Counted from the first letter of the stretch, positions 1-8,765 are shown. The stretch: 64,000 nt of DNA from Methanolobus chelungpuianus (GCF_024500045.1 NZ_JTEO01000002.1:620001-684000), one strand, 5' to 3'. Program-made: numbers and translations. Notes: a model not told the origin generated them from the sequence alone.

Positions 1-951
1 GAGGGCAGGCTGAACATGACTGTCCTGGCACTCAACCTTTCCGGCCATGTGAACGGGGTGGCCAAAAGACATAAGGAAGTATCTGAACAGATGTTTCCCG
101 GCTATAAGTTCAATTCCATTACCAACGGGGTCCACTCATACACCTGGGTCTGCCCTCAGTTCAGGGAGCTCTACGATCGCTATATTCCCGGCTGGGCTAA
201 TGAGCCTGAGCTTCTGGTGAGGGTCAGGAATATACCCAATGGAGAGATATGGAGGGCTCACAGGGATGCAAAGAAAGAGCTTATCGATTATGTCAACCGG
301 GAAAAAGGTATTGGCCTGTCCCATGATGTACTTACCATCGGCTTTGGGCGGCGCATGGCTGAATATAAGAGGCCTGCTTTTGTGTTCTCCGACCTGAAAA
401 GGCTGAGGAAGGTCAATGATGCCGGAAGGATACAGTTCATATTCGCAGGCAAGGCCCATCCCAGGGATGAGCGGGGGAAAGAGATCATCCGTGAGATATT
501 CGGTTATATGCATGAACTCAGGGAAAGCGTAAAGATCGTCTTCCTGGAGAACTATGATATGGACCTGGCCCTGAAGATGATCGCAGGCGTTGACGTATGG
601 CTCAATACCCCCAAGCAGCCCTATGAAGCCTCGGGTACAAGCGGCATGAAGGCCTCTCATAATGGCGTTGTGAACTTCAGCGTACTGGACGGCTGGTGGA
701 TAGAAGGCTGCGTTCCGGGAGTTACGGGTTATGCCATAGGGCCGGCTCCGGGTATGGAGAGGTCTCCTGAAGAGGCTGAATCCATGGAACTTGACGACCT
801 CTACTACAAACTGGAATATGTCATCATCCCGGAGTATTACAACAGGCGGGATGAGTGGATCAACATAATGAAGAACTCTATAGGAATGATAGCCTACTAT
901 TTCAATACCCACAGGATGATGCGCAGGTATGTGACAGAGACTTACTTCTGA
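1..951 (+). CDS. glgP: alpha-glucan (glycogen) phosphorylase, C-terminal part
   Basis: The frame is open from base 1, so this is the 3' part of a longer gene whose start lies outside the window; the ATG at 16 is internal. Phosphorylases release glucose 1-phosphate from the ends of alpha-1,4-glucan. The fragment carries the C-terminal half of the family, with the motif EASGTSGMKASHNG; its lysine (codon 649-651) is the expected pyridoxal-phosphate attachment site, followed by NFSVLDGWW. This wording matches the short bacterial/archaeal alpha-glucan phosphorylase branch rather than animal-type enzymes. The product would feed on the glycogen made by the synthase at 28173-29969. It converges on the pyrophosphatase gene. 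Confidence 0.92.
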   Translation, partial: EGRLNMTVLALNLSGHVNGVAKRHKEVSEQMFPGYKFNSITNGVHSYTWVCPQFRELYDRYIPGWANEPELLVRVRNIPNGEIWRAHRDAKKELIDYVNREKGIGLSHDVLTIGFGRRMAEYKRPAFVFSDLKRLRKVNDAGRIQFIFAGKAHPRDERGKEIIREIFGYMHELRESVKIVFLENYDMDLALKMIAGVDVWLNTPKQPYEASGTSGMKASHNGVVNFSVLDGWWIEGCVPGVTGYAIGPAPGMERSPEEAESMELDDLYYKLEYVIIPEYYNRRDEWINIMKNSIGMIAYYFNTHRMMRRYVTETYF

Positions 952-971
952 GCGCCGGTCAGAGCCTCAGT

Positions 972-1469
972 TCACTTATTTTGTTCCTTGTATCTGGACT
1001 TAGCTTCCCTGAGTATCTTCACGGCCGCGTCCAGGCCTTCCCAGCCGATGATCTCCACATGCTTATTTTCCAGGTGCTTGTATGTCTCGAAGAAATGCGG
1101 TATTTCCTTTAGCAGATGAGGCGGAACCTGTTCAATGCTCTCTATATGGTTCCACAGCGGGTCGCTCTCCGGGACACAGAGTATCTTCTCGTCCCGTCCC
1201 TTGTCATCCTCCATATCAAACAGTGCGACAGGATGAACATCTATGAGACATCCGGGAAATGTAGGCTCCCATGTAAGCACCAGGACATCAAGGGGATCAC
1301 CGTCAAGCGCCAGGGTGTCCGGGAAGAAGCCATAGTCGCACGGATACACCATTGAGGAGAAAAGCATCCTGTCAAACTTGACCATTTTCTTTTCCTTATC
1401 ATATTCATACTTATTCCGGCTTCCTTTCGGTATCTCGATGATCACGCTCTCGATCTGTCTTTCAGTCAT
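972..1469 (-). CDS. ppa: inorganic pyrophosphatase (class I, soluble)
   Basis: A 165-residue protein that hydrolyses pyrophosphate to two phosphates and so pulls biosynthetic reactions such as sugar-nucleotide formation forward. The family signature DGDPLDVLVL lies at residues 56-65, with the metal-binding aspartates D56, D58 and D61; the preceding CDYGFFPDT segment is also typical. Length is normal for archaeal family I enzymes. It stands alone, convergent with the phosphorylase and 21 bp downstream of the radical SAM gene on the same strand, so the two may be cotranscribed. Confidence 0.96.
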   Translation of the reverse strand: MTERQIESVIIEIPKGSRNKYEYDKEKKMVKFDRMLFSSMVYPCDYGFFPDTLALDGDPLDVLVLTWEPTFPGCLIDVHPVALFDMEDDKGRDEKILCVPESDPLWNHIESIEQVPPHLLKEIPHFFETYKHLENKHVEIIGWEGLDAAVKILREAKSRYKEQNK

Positions 1470-1490
1470 TTCAGCAATCTCCTCAGTAAT

Positions 1491-3026
1491 TTACTCTTTC
1501 AGGGCCATGGGCATTGGATCCTGTTCCGTACACTCTTCTTTGGCTGGTACGTAAGGTCTTGAGAACAGGGCTTCCACTCTTTCCCGGTGAAGCGTATTAT
1601 AGGTGCAGAATGGTATGACCTTGCCATCAGGTGTTGCATAGTGTATCCCGCACCTTTGTATCCTCTCCATGTCCAGGTTGTACATATCCTGGAAGTGCAT
1701 GGCACCCAGGAAGAGGCTCTCCCTGTGGAACTGCTTTACCACGCTTTCCCCGCCTTCCCGCAGGACGTTGAGCAGCATCCTCGTAACATTGACCGATCTT
1801 GGCTCTTTGTCATGATCTATGAAACCGGGCACCTTGCGCAGTACATTAGCCAGCACGAGCAGGTTCCGGCTGTCATGGTTAAGTTCATGGGAAGCTTCAT
1901 CGATCATCTCCATGAACCCTTCCACATCCACAAATTCAGTGATGGGGATGATATTGCCTTCATCCACGAAGATATAGGTAGCTGCCCCGCAGTGGGGATG
2001 TACTGTCATTTCAGGCAGGGGTTTGTGCCTGGCCTTTGAAAGGAACCTTGATATGGGCACCACAAAGGGTACAGGGTACCAGGCATCACACGGTATTTTC
2101 CCATCCGTCTGCTCCTCTGTGAGCTTGGCAAGGTCAGGGATAGTGATCCTGCTCATTTCTCTCTCTTCCTGTCGGATGCGTCCTGTGAACGATACCGGCT
2201 GGAAGTTCACCCCTTTGACAACATCCCTGTTCTTCACAGCGTACCTTATCAAATCTCCCACCTGGTGGTCATTGACACCTTTTGTAAGAGTGGGGACAAG
2301 AGTGATACTGCGGATGCCTGCATTCCGCGCATTCTCTATTGCCTTCTCTTTGATCGGGAAGGCGTTGAATCCCCTCATCCTTATATATGGATCAGGCGTT
2401 ACCCCGTCAAACTGCAGGTATATGGTATGCAGCCCTGCCTGTACCATCTTTTCTCCGTAGGCAACGCTTTGGGCAAACTTTATCCCGTTGGTGGCAACCT
2501 GTATCTGCACAAAACCAAGGTCTTTGGCCATCTCCACTATCTCCGGGAGGTCTTCACGCACAGTAGGCTCTCCTCCCGAGAACTGTACCGCGAAACATGG
2601 TACAGGCTTCTGGTCCCTCAGCATTGTCATCATGCTGCGTATCTGTTCCATGTCAGGCTCATATATCCTTCCCGAGACCCGGGCGTTTGCAAAGCATACG
2701 GGACATGACATATTGCACCTGTTAGTGACATCGATGTTTGCCAGGATAGTGCCTGTCTTATGGGATGTGCATAATCCGCACTGGAAGGGGCAGTCCGAGT
2801 TGAAGTTCACATTAGGGTTCAAAAGGCCGCAGCCAATACGTGAGAACTTCCCAAATCTCCTGTACATGGCAGCGTCCGACCAATATACCTCCCTGAAACG
2901 ACCATGAAGAGCGCATGTCTTTTCCATGATGATCCTGCCATCCTCCTCCAATAGGGCAGCATCTATCAATTCCCCGCACAGAGGGCACACTGAGCAAGTA
3001 TGTTCTTTCAGATATAATCCCCACAC
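1491..3026 (-). CDS. radical SAM protein of the tetraether lipid synthase (Tes/MJ0619) type
   Basis: A 511-residue radical SAM enzyme. The cluster-binding CxxxCxxC is at C104, C108 and C111 (TNRCNMSCPVCFANA). Before it lie two further cysteine sets, C11/C14/C17 with C38, and C79/C83/C86 (CPFQCGLC). A late CTYNTLHRER segment follows. This layout, including the HKTGTILANIDVTNRCN block, is that of the archaeal family containing MJ0619 and the Tes enzymes that join two archaeol tails into tetraether lipids. Assignment to Tes itself, rather than a paralogue acting on another C-H bond, is inference; methanogens often carry several paralogues. No accessory gene sits next to it. Confidence 0.8.
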   Translation of the reverse strand: MWGLYLKEHTCSVCPLCGELIDAALLEEDGRIIMEKTCALHGRFREVYWSDAAMYRRFGKFSRIGCGLLNPNVNFNSDCPFQCGLCTSHKTGTILANIDVTNRCNMSCPVCFANARVSGRIYEPDMEQIRSMMTMLRDQKPVPCFAVQFSGGEPTVREDLPEIVEMAKDLGFVQIQVATNGIKFAQSVAYGEKMVQAGLHTIYLQFDGVTPDPYIRMRGFNAFPIKEKAIENARNAGIRSITLVPTLTKGVNDHQVGDLIRYAVKNRDVVKGVNFQPVSFTGRIRQEEREMSRITIPDLAKLTEEQTDGKIPCDAWYPVPFVVPISRFLSKARHKPLPEMTVHPHCGAATYIFVDEGNIIPITEFVDVEGFMEMIDEASHELNHDSRNLLVLANVLRKVPGFIDHDKEPRSVNVTRMLLNVLREGGESVVKQFHRESLFLGAMHFQDMYNLDMERIQRCGIHYATPDGKVIPFCTYNTLHRERVEALFSRPYVPAKEECTEQDPMPMALKE

Positions 3027-3393
3027 TTAATGTATCCACTACCCATAAATGAAATGTATGTAGTTGGTTTGTAGTAATCTTATTTATCTTTTTGCAGCTT
3101 GTTCCATTTTTAATACCTGAAGCAGGTGTAACATCCTTTCTTAAGGATTTATATGCAACAGAGACAGATAGTTTCTTGCGAGAGGGAGTTGGGGTTATCA
3201 TTACGAGCGAAGAGCAGTGCAAATAGCTGCAGAAGCAGTTCATGCAGGGTCTGTATCCTTAATAGTCAACTTTCCACGATAAATTGCCACATCGCTCGTC
3301 TCTCTCGCAAATCAACGATCTGATGAATATTCCGTTCACATTTCCCATCTGCCGGGCTTGAGGCAGTTTACTCGGACATAGGTGGAGGAAAGC
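3027..3393. other. intergenic region with TATA box and structured element
   Basis: A gap of 367 bp with no convincing gene. It starts with the AT-rich promoter side of the radical SAM gene and contains the TATA-like TTTATAT at 3148-3154 on the plus strand and the paired segments described in the ncRNA entry that follows. The last 80 bp form the leader of the PRC-barrel gene. The minus-strand open stretches here overlap the radical SAM start and have no recognisable product. Confidence 0.6.
3176..3310 (+). ncRNA. putative structured small RNA, copy 1
   Basis: The ends are complementary: TTGCGAGAG at 3176-3184 pairs with CTCTCGCAA at 3302-3310. A second stem pairs ACGAGCGA (3203-3210) with TCGCTCGT (3292-3299). 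A small hairpin CTGC-AGAA-GCAG is at 3227-3238. The TATA-like box TTTATAT (3148-3154) is about 25 nt before the first stem, which is where an archaeal transcript would begin. The interior resembles the element at 43144-43260: both have TTCAT, then GGGTCTG, then CTTTCC, with TTCAT starting 46-53 nt before the closing stem. It could instead be the 5' leader of the PRC-barrel gene 84 bp downstream. Confidence 0.45.
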
Positions 3394-3756
3394 ATGAAGA
3401 CTGGTACCGCGCAGGGTTTTCTGCCTGCGGACAAGATGATAAACGTCAAAGTAAGGAATCCAGAAGGTGAAGATCTTGGTAAGATAAAGGAACTGATGAT
3501 AGACCTGCGGTATGGCAGGATCGCTTATGCGGTGCTGTCTTTCAGCGGCCTGTTCGGCATAGCTGAGAAATTGTTTGCCATTCCCTGGAAATCGCTCACC
3601 TATCTGAAGGAGGATAAGCAATTTGTGCTTAATGTGCACAAGAGCATTCTTGAGGAGTCAGTGGGCTTTGACCGGGTAAACTGGCCTCTCAGCGACCGGA
3701 GGTGGCTGTGCGACCTTTATGAGGAATATAAGTGCGAGCCTTACTGGACAGAATGA
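3394..3756 (+). CDS. PRC-barrel domain protein
   Basis: A 120-residue cytosolic protein. Almost the whole chain is one PRC-barrel: the N-terminal strand region NVKVRNPEGEDLGKIKELMIDLRYGRIAYAV is followed by the IPWKSL element characteristic of the family. A GTG at 3382 would add four residues, but the ATG at 3394 has GGAGG five bases upstream and is preferred. PRC-barrels act as small binding or assembly modules, for example in RimM and in photosynthetic and division proteins. What this stand-alone copy binds cannot be read from the sequence. The C-terminal 30 residues, rich in Trp, Tyr and Glu, are not part of the usual domain. Confidence 0.85.
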   Translation: MKTGTAQGFLPADKMINVKVRNPEGEDLGKIKELMIDLRYGRIAYAVLSFSGLFGIAEKLFAIPWKSLTYLKEDKQFVLNVHKSILEESVGFDRVNWPLSDRRWLCDLYEEYKCEPYWTE

Positions 3757-3797
3757 GTTTACTCTTTTATATTGTTAATAATTCCTCTTTTATATTC

Positions 3798-4511
3798 TTA
3801 GTACCTGACGCTCTTTACCTGTCTTTCCTCTGCGCTTGCACCCATGTAGATGAATATGGCTATGATCACGAGCCAGAAGCTGGTCAGCAGGCCGACCACT
3901 CCCATAAGGAGGGCAAGTATCTTCCCTACTGCTGCTGCTTTCTCAGTGGCTTCCACAAAGCTCATACGGCTTGCAAGCAGAGCCCGCAGTATCCTTCCAC
4001 CGTCCATGGGGAAGGCAGGTATGAGATTGAACAATGCAAGTACCACATTGATATAACCCAGGATGAAGATCATCATGAACAGGGCATTTCCTTCCGCCGT
4101 ACTTGCAGCAGGATTGAGGAGATAGTTGACTGCAAGAAGCACAATTCCTATGACCAGGCTGGAGAAAGGCCCGGCAAAAGCCATGGCAGCTTCTTTTGAA
4201 GAGTCCCTGAGCTCACCTTCCATCGCCGATACTCCGCCTATGAGGTATAGCGATATCTCTCTTATACCAGTCCCGTATCTCAGGGAAAAGTATGAATGGG
4301 AGAGCTCGTGGACAAGTACGGATGCAAACAGCAGTATCGCTGTGGCCAGGGCAAATGCGTACTTCAACACCTCAGGATGTGTTCCCGCAAATCCGTAAGG
4401 TTCGGGCTGCACTGCAAACACCCAGGCAAAAAAGGGCAGTACTATCAGGAACGATACATGGATCTTGATCGGTATGCCAAATATCCTGGCGATCTGGATC
4501 GAATTTTCCAT
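3798..4511 (-). CDS. M50-family (site-2 protease type) membrane metalloprotease
   Basis: A 237-residue membrane protein. The zinc-binding HELSH is at residues 68-72 and the second metal-ligand motif NLIPAFPMDGGRIL is at about 162-175 (D170), both inside hydrophobic segments, as in site-2 proteases that cut transmembrane helices. There is no PDZ or CBS domain, so this is the minimal form common in archaea. The start MENSIQIARIFGIPIKIH matches the usual N terminus of this group. The natural substrate is unknown. It lies between the PRC-barrel gene (convergent) and the F420 enzyme (same strand). Confidence 0.9.
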   Translation of the reverse strand: MENSIQIARIFGIPIKIHVSFLIVLPFFAWVFAVQPEPYGFAGTHPEVLKYAFALATAILLFASVLVHELSHSYFSLRYGTGIREISLYLIGGVSAMEGELRDSSKEAAMAFAGPFSSLVIGIVLLAVNYLLNPAASTAEGNALFMMIFILGYINVVLALFNLIPAFPMDGGRILRALLASRMSFVEATEKAAAVGKILALLMGVVGLLTSFWLVIIAIFIYMGASAEERQVKSVRY

Positions 4512-4631
4512 CAGTTTTTCTCCCTCATATCCTCTGCATAGGATCTCTTGACCGTGCTCTTATTGCTGCTATAGGTGTGCCCGGACTTATGTCTTTCCTG
4601 CCTTTCTCCGTCCCGTGAGGTCGCTGGGATC

Positions 4632-5633
4632 TCATGCTGATCTCTGTTCCCTTATAAGTGGCAGCACATCCTCCGCATAGGATTTTATGAACTTCAGTTC
4701 ATCGGGGCCGGCATAATGGATGTAGATATGTGTGAAACCTGCGTTCATATACTGTTTTATGTACTTTGCGTGCTCTTCAGGGTCTGATGAGATGCATGCC
4801 TTCTGCCTGAGGATATCATCGCCCACGACCTCCCCGTTCTGCTGTGACATTGCGGGAGTGTATATCTTATTAGTGAACAGGGCAGGAATGAAAGCGCCGG
4901 CCCAGTATTTATGAAGTCTTTCCAGAGACTCTTCAAGCCGGTCTCCGTATGCCACGAAGAGCTCGACCATCCGTGGCATGTTTGATATATCCTTGCCTGC
5001 CCGTTTTGCCCCGTTCTCGAATTTCTCCATGAGCTGCTTATATACCTTCATCCTGGAGCCGCCCACCGATATCATGCCATCCCCGTGGTACCCTGCAAAC
5101 TGCGCACTCTCGGGCACCATGGTAGAGATATATATGGGAATATCCCGGGGAGGCAGTGTGTATAGTTTTGCGTCCTGGGTGCAGTAGTACATGCCGTCAA
5201 ATGTGATCTTTTCCCCGCTCCAGAGTTCCCTGATGAGCTTGATGGACTCGGCCAGCATCTCCTGCCTCTCGTTATATTCAGGCCACTCGCATGTCACAGG
5301 ATATTCGTTAAGGGCCTCCCCTGTCCCCAGACCCAGGTAAGTCCTTCCCCCGGCCAGCGAAGCTACGGTTGCAGCTGCCTGGGCAATAATGGCAGGATGA
5401 TACCTGAGGATAGGACAGGTGACACCGGTGCCTATCTTAATCTTCTTTGTACTGACCGCAGCGGCTCCCAGCCAGCTCCATGTAAAGCAGGACTGCCCTT
5501 CCTCGCTCCAGGGATGGAAATGGTCACTTACGTCTATACTGTCAAAACCGTTTTCCTCCACTGCAATTGTCTGCTCCAGCATCTCGGATGGAGTATACTG
5601 TTCGGGACCTATCTTGTAACCTATCTTTATCAT
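4632..5633 (-). CDS. F420-dependent LLM-class oxidoreductase (Fgd-like)
   Basis: A 333-residue TIM-barrel of the luciferase-like monooxygenase superfamily that uses coenzyme F420. The N terminus (IGYKIGPEQYTPSEML), SDHFHPW, the G-rich YLGLGTGEALNEYPV and WPEYNERQEML blocks match the branch containing F420-dependent glucose-6-phosphate dehydrogenase and secondary alcohol dehydrogenase, rather than methylene-tetrahydromethanopterin reductase. In methanogens the natural substrate of these homologues is generally not known, so a specific reaction is not assigned. The run GGGGGT lies just upstream of the ATG as a ribosome site. Confidence 0.85.
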   Translation of the reverse strand: MIKIGYKIGPEQYTPSEMLEQTIAVEENGFDSIDVSDHFHPWSEEGQSCFTWSWLGAAAVSTKKIKIGTGVTCPILRYHPAIIAQAAATVASLAGGRTYLGLGTGEALNEYPVTCEWPEYNERQEMLAESIKLIRELWSGEKITFDGMYYCTQDAKLYTLPPRDIPIYISTMVPESAQFAGYHGDGMISVGGSRMKVYKQLMEKFENGAKRAGKDISNMPRMVELFVAYGDRLEESLERLHKYWAGAFIPALFTNKIYTPAMSQQNGEVVGDDILRQKACISSDPEEHAKYIKQYMNAGFTHIYIHYAGPDELKFIKSYAEDVLPLIREQRSA

Positions 5634-5874
5634 TACAATACCCCCACTTTAGATCAATTCAAAACTTTCCCGAATCTATATTGGTATCTGACTTTATTTA
5701 AGATCGGAGTAAACTTGTTTAAGTAGCATCTTTACGCCTTCTGCTTCTCCTGTCATAATATATCATAGAACCGTATCTGTCTTACAGGTTATGCTTTCCG
5801 GAAACGGTTAATTACTTAAGTGGAAAGTCTTATCTTACTTTAAAAAGGATTCTGAAGTGCGGGAGAAGAGTTCA

Positions 5875-6060
5875 ATGAGCGTAGTGGAAACTATATGGGG
5901 CCTGATATTACTCCTTTCAATCATCTGGGTGATATATGACCTGTTCACTTACAACAGAGCGATGAGTACACTCAAAAAGGTATTGTGGATAATTGTCGTT
6001 CTATTGCTGGGCATACTAGGGGTTATACTTTACTATCTTATCGGAAGGAGGAGAAGGTAA
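5875..6060 (+). CDS. small PLDc_N-type membrane protein
   Basis: A 61-residue protein with two hydrophobic segments (about residues 3-20 and 32-55) separated by YDLFTYNRAMSTLKKVLW and ending in a basic tail GRRRR. This is the pattern of the phospholipase D N-terminal (PLDc_N) domain, which in archaea and bacteria often occurs alone as a small membrane protein of unknown role. The ATG at 5875 is chosen over the in-frame GTG at 5857 because GGGAG (5861-5865) stands nine bases before it. A stem-loop with a T run follows directly. Confidence 0.75.
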   Translation: MSVVETIWGLILLLSIIWVIYDLFTYNRAMSTLKKVLWIIVVLLLGILGVILYYLIGRRRR

Positions 6061-6061
6061 A

Positions 6062-6127
6062 GGCCGGAAAAAAATCATCTCCGGCAGACCGGCTGGTGCT
6101 GTACCGGCCTTCCCTCCGGCCTTTTTT
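6062..6127 (+). terminator. stem-loop terminator after the PLDc_N gene
   Basis: GGCCGGA at 6062-6068 pairs with TCCGGCC at 6115-6121, followed by six T at 6122-6127. An inner CCGG/CCGG stem lies in the loop. It starts one base after the stop codon of the small membrane protein. Confidence 0.65.
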
Positions 6128-6303
6128 ATTTTTATCCGGGCCGGAGTTTAGCATTTTTAATTATCATTTCTGCCTGCCTTCTTCGCTACTGTTCTTACCC
6201 ACCACTATCTATATTACTACCATTTCATCCGGATTGAATACAAACCTTCATCGCGCTGCGCATGAGCAGGCAGGCGCAGGAAAAGATGTGGTCCTCCGTC
6301 TGC

Positions 6304-7599
6304 TCATAATCTCGGTGAGACTGTATATATACTCCATATAAGAAGAGAAACGGCGCCAAAAGCAGTTATTATCACAAAGTGGATTGCAGCTTTGCGGAAG
6401 AGCTGGTCGGCACCCATGAGCTTCATATAGAACGGCTTTGCCAGGGTGCTTATCAGCCCTGCCATGACTGCTATCTGGGCAGCCTGGTTATAGGGGATGA
6501 TACCGTTCAGTGCAAGCGTTGCTATAGAGACTGTGACTGCTGAGCTGCTTACTACCCCTCCTATGGCGGTTGCGTAAATTCCCATGTTGCCTCCATGGGA
6601 TTGGGCTATATCGGCGACCATCGTTATTATCATGAACAGTATGCCGAATCGCAAAGCCGGGACAATGGCAAAAGGGGACCTGAGTTCTATGGTCTCGTTG
6701 ACTGGTGTTGCTTTTCTTTTCCGCCATGCTATCAGAAGAGTAGTCAGGGACATCACCAGAAAAGGTGGTATCATCAGGAAGGCCATCTTTCCGGAAGTGT
6801 CGATAAGGAAAGCAAAAGTAACATCCCGGATGGTCATGGAGACAATAGTCAGCAGAGCTCCCGTGCATATATGGCCTGTCAGTGACACTCTTCTTTTCGA
6901 AAGGTTTGAAAGTGAAATGACAGCTGCTCCGCTGCTTGCCAGCCCTCCCAGGAAACCGGAGTAGGCGATTCCTCCACGGGCGCCTATTCTCTTGAGGAGC
7001 ACATAGCTGACAAAACTGATGGAGGATATGAGCACGATAATAAGTATTGTAGATTTCAGGTCTATGACCCCAAAGGCAGGCTCCTCCGGAACCACAGGGT
7101 ACAGAATGAAGGCGATTGCTACGAACTGGAGTGCGTCAATGATATCCCTCTCTGACAGATTCTCGGCCAGGGAGTGGAGTGGTTTTTTCTCGATAAGCAG
7201 GAATGTGATTATGACTGCGCTGACAATGGATATTATGTAAAGGTCTGCTGCGATGAGCACTCCCAGAAGGTAGGTGCAAAAAAGGGATATGGATGTTGTA
7301 AGTCCCAGGCTCCCTTGCGCTTTGTTGATGTTGTAGGCAAGGAAGATACAGACCACTCCCGTGAATATCGTGGTTATCAGCAGGATAGAGGTCCCGGCAT
7401 AATCAATGAGGAAGGCAGACAGCATGCCAAGGATACATGTGAGCGTAAAAGTCCTGACGCCTGCGAAAAGTTTCTCCCCGCTTCTCTGCCTCTCCCTCTC
7501 AAGACCGATAAGGATACCTGTCATCAGTGAGAGAATGATCTTCTGCATAAAGTCCACTATAAGCGGATCCAGGCCAAACCTCAGTGCTATATCTACCAT
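6304..7599 (-). CDS. MgtC/SapB-DUF4010 family membrane protein
   Basis: A 431-residue polytopic membrane protein. The N-terminal third is MgtC/SapB-like (SLMTGILIGLERERQR, then FAGVRTFTLTCILGML), and the rest is a DUF4010 domain with the typical GFLGGLASSGAAVISLS stretch and a related GGVVSSSAVTVSIATLA near the C terminus. About a dozen transmembrane segments are evident. MgtC-type proteins are linked to growth at low magnesium and to membrane potential; the function of the fused form is not established. A TATA-like box (TATATATGG on the minus strand, near 7704-7713) lies upstream. The gene is monocistronic. Confidence 0.88.
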   Translation of the reverse strand: MVDIALRFGLDPLIVDFMQKIILSLMTGILIGLERERQRSGEKLFAGVRTFTLTCILGMLSAFLIDYAGTSILLITTIFTGVVCIFLAYNINKAQGSLGLTTSISLFCTYLLGVLIAADLYIISIVSAVIITFLLIEKKPLHSLAENLSERDIIDALQFVAIAFILYPVVPEEPAFGVIDLKSTILIIVLISSISFVSYVLLKRIGARGGIAYSGFLGGLASSGAAVISLSNLSKRRVSLTGHICTGALLTIVSMTIRDVTFAFLIDTSGKMAFLMIPPFLVMSLTTLLIAWRKRKATPVNETIELRSPFAIVPALRFGILFMIITMVADIAQSHGGNMGIYATAIGGVVSSSAVTVSIATLALNGIIPYNQAAQIAVMAGLISTLAKPFYMKLMGADQLFRKAAIHFVIITAFGAVSLLIWSIYTVSPRL

Positions 7600-7908
7600 T
7601 TTATCTTTCCGTGCTGAAGTATCTGATATCCATCAGGTTATTCCAGGTGTCCGGTCTACACCTGTCATTCTGCCTATAGTCATTCGGCGCATCGCTTAAA
7701 TAGCCATATATACAAGCTAAGGGAAATATATTTACCGGATAGAAGGTAGTTTTAAATAATATCCTCGTTAATCCTACATGGGAGATATGGGTTCTGCATT
7801 CGGAGACATTTTGTCAGCTGGCACTTTTCTTATGAATAATGTGAATGCCAGGCTGTCCGGGTCATAATACCGGTGGATAGTATCTTCTCAAAGGGATGGA
7901 GTAATCTA
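7600..7908. other. divergent promoter region with a possible 29-codon ORF
   Basis: This 309-bp gap separates two divergent genes. It has a minus-strand TATA box for the MgtC/DUF4010 gene near 7704-7713 and a plus-strand TTTAAATAA at 7750-7758. A plus-strand ORF of 29 codons (7778-7867, starting MGDMGSAFGDILSAGTF) lies between this box and the next gene. It has no clear ribosome site, and transcription would start almost at its ATG, so it is only noted. Confidence 0.4.
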
Positions 7909-8289
7909 ATGGCACACAGTGGGGTAAGGGATTTTTTGTCAGGTACAACTGAAAGCGTAGTCAGGATGGACGAGGGAAGCTTACGGAATGTTCCTGCGAC
8001 AGCAGAGAGCACACGTAACACTGCCGGGAGATATGCACGGGCGAGGAACCTGAGTGACTGGGCAAAGGATTACTACCGTATCAAGGTCACACCCAAGAAC
8101 CAGTTCTCGACTTTCAGGATAGAGCACCTGACAGAGAATGATTCCATGCATATAACGGGCCAGCTGGATGACGGTTCATGGGGCACTCAGCAGTGGCTGA
8201 TCAATAAAAAAGATGTCTACCTTGAGGATGGGAAGCTTGTTGCTGATAACCAGAGGATACAGGATGCCCTGAAGCATTTGCAGCGCTGA
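7909..8289 (+). CDS. hypothetical protein
   Basis: A 126-residue soluble protein that I do not recognise. The N-terminal half is polar and Arg/Ser-rich (FLSGTTESVVRMDEGSL, then ATAESTRNTAGRYARARN) and looks flexible. The C-terminal half, from YYRIKVTPKNQFSTFRIEHL to the end, alternates hydrophobic and polar residues like a small beta-rich domain and contains DGSWGTQQWLINK. The ATG at 7909 is preferred to the GTG at 7873 because GGAG (7898-7901) is seven bases upstream. There are no cysteines, signal peptide or membrane segment. Codon use is like that of the neighbours, so it is probably a real gene. Confidence 0.7.
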   Translation: MAHSGVRDFLSGTTESVVRMDEGSLRNVPATAESTRNTAGRYARARNLSDWAKDYYRIKVTPKNQFSTFRIEHLTENDSMHITGQLDDGSWGTQQWLINKKDVYLEDGKLVADNQRIQDALKHLQR

Positions 8290-8344
8290 CAGGTTCCTCT
8301 TTTATGCTCACACATTAAGGGGTATCGTTCCGGTGGAAGAGCCT

Positions 8345-8692
8345 ATGAGGATAGTGGTCGCATATCCGATAGTTTTGCAGCTGGAGTATCACAGAGAACT
8401 GGAAAGCATGGGTGACCTTAAGGTCTACAATACCTGCCTCTGTCAGACGATGAGTTCATAGAGAGGGTCAGGAATGCAAATATTGTCATTGTTGGCAGAT
8501 ATGGTTTTTGAGTATGAGCTTCTGCCTGCCAATAGTCCGCTGCTTGGTCTGGGCAATGTGCTCCTGACACCGCATATTGCTTTCCTTTCTGAGGAGTCGC
8601 TGGACGAGTGTACATCAGTGACTGTGGACAATATCAGGCAGTTCCTTAAGGGAAGCCCGCAGAATGTGATAGATTCGGAAGTCTTTCAGTAG
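8345..8692 (+). pseudogene. remnant of a D-isomer-specific 2-hydroxyacid dehydrogenase
   Basis: Only the two ends of this NAD-dependent dehydrogenase family remain. From the ATG at 8345 the frame reads MRIVVAYPIVLQLEYHRELE and GDLKVYNT. It then shifts near 8432 into another frame giving LPLSDDEFIERVRNANIVIV up to GRYGF. At about 8510 the frame shifts back and continues directly with the C-terminal piece ELLPANSPLLGLGNVLLTPH and IAFLSEESLDE. The whole central NAD-binding domain, roughly 170-200 residues in intact relatives, is missing. The pieces are in the right order and close to family consensus, so decay is probably recent. Confidence 0.82.
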
Positions 8693-8765
8693 TATGAATA
8701 AGTTCAGCTGAAGGCAGGAAACTATAAGAGTCATAGTGACCTAAGTCTAATGGGGAGTGATTTGA

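Noticed and set aside
136-912. 258-codon open frame on the minus strand
   Set aside because: Lies entirely antisense to the phosphorylase, whose conserved motifs are intact; no family resemblance.
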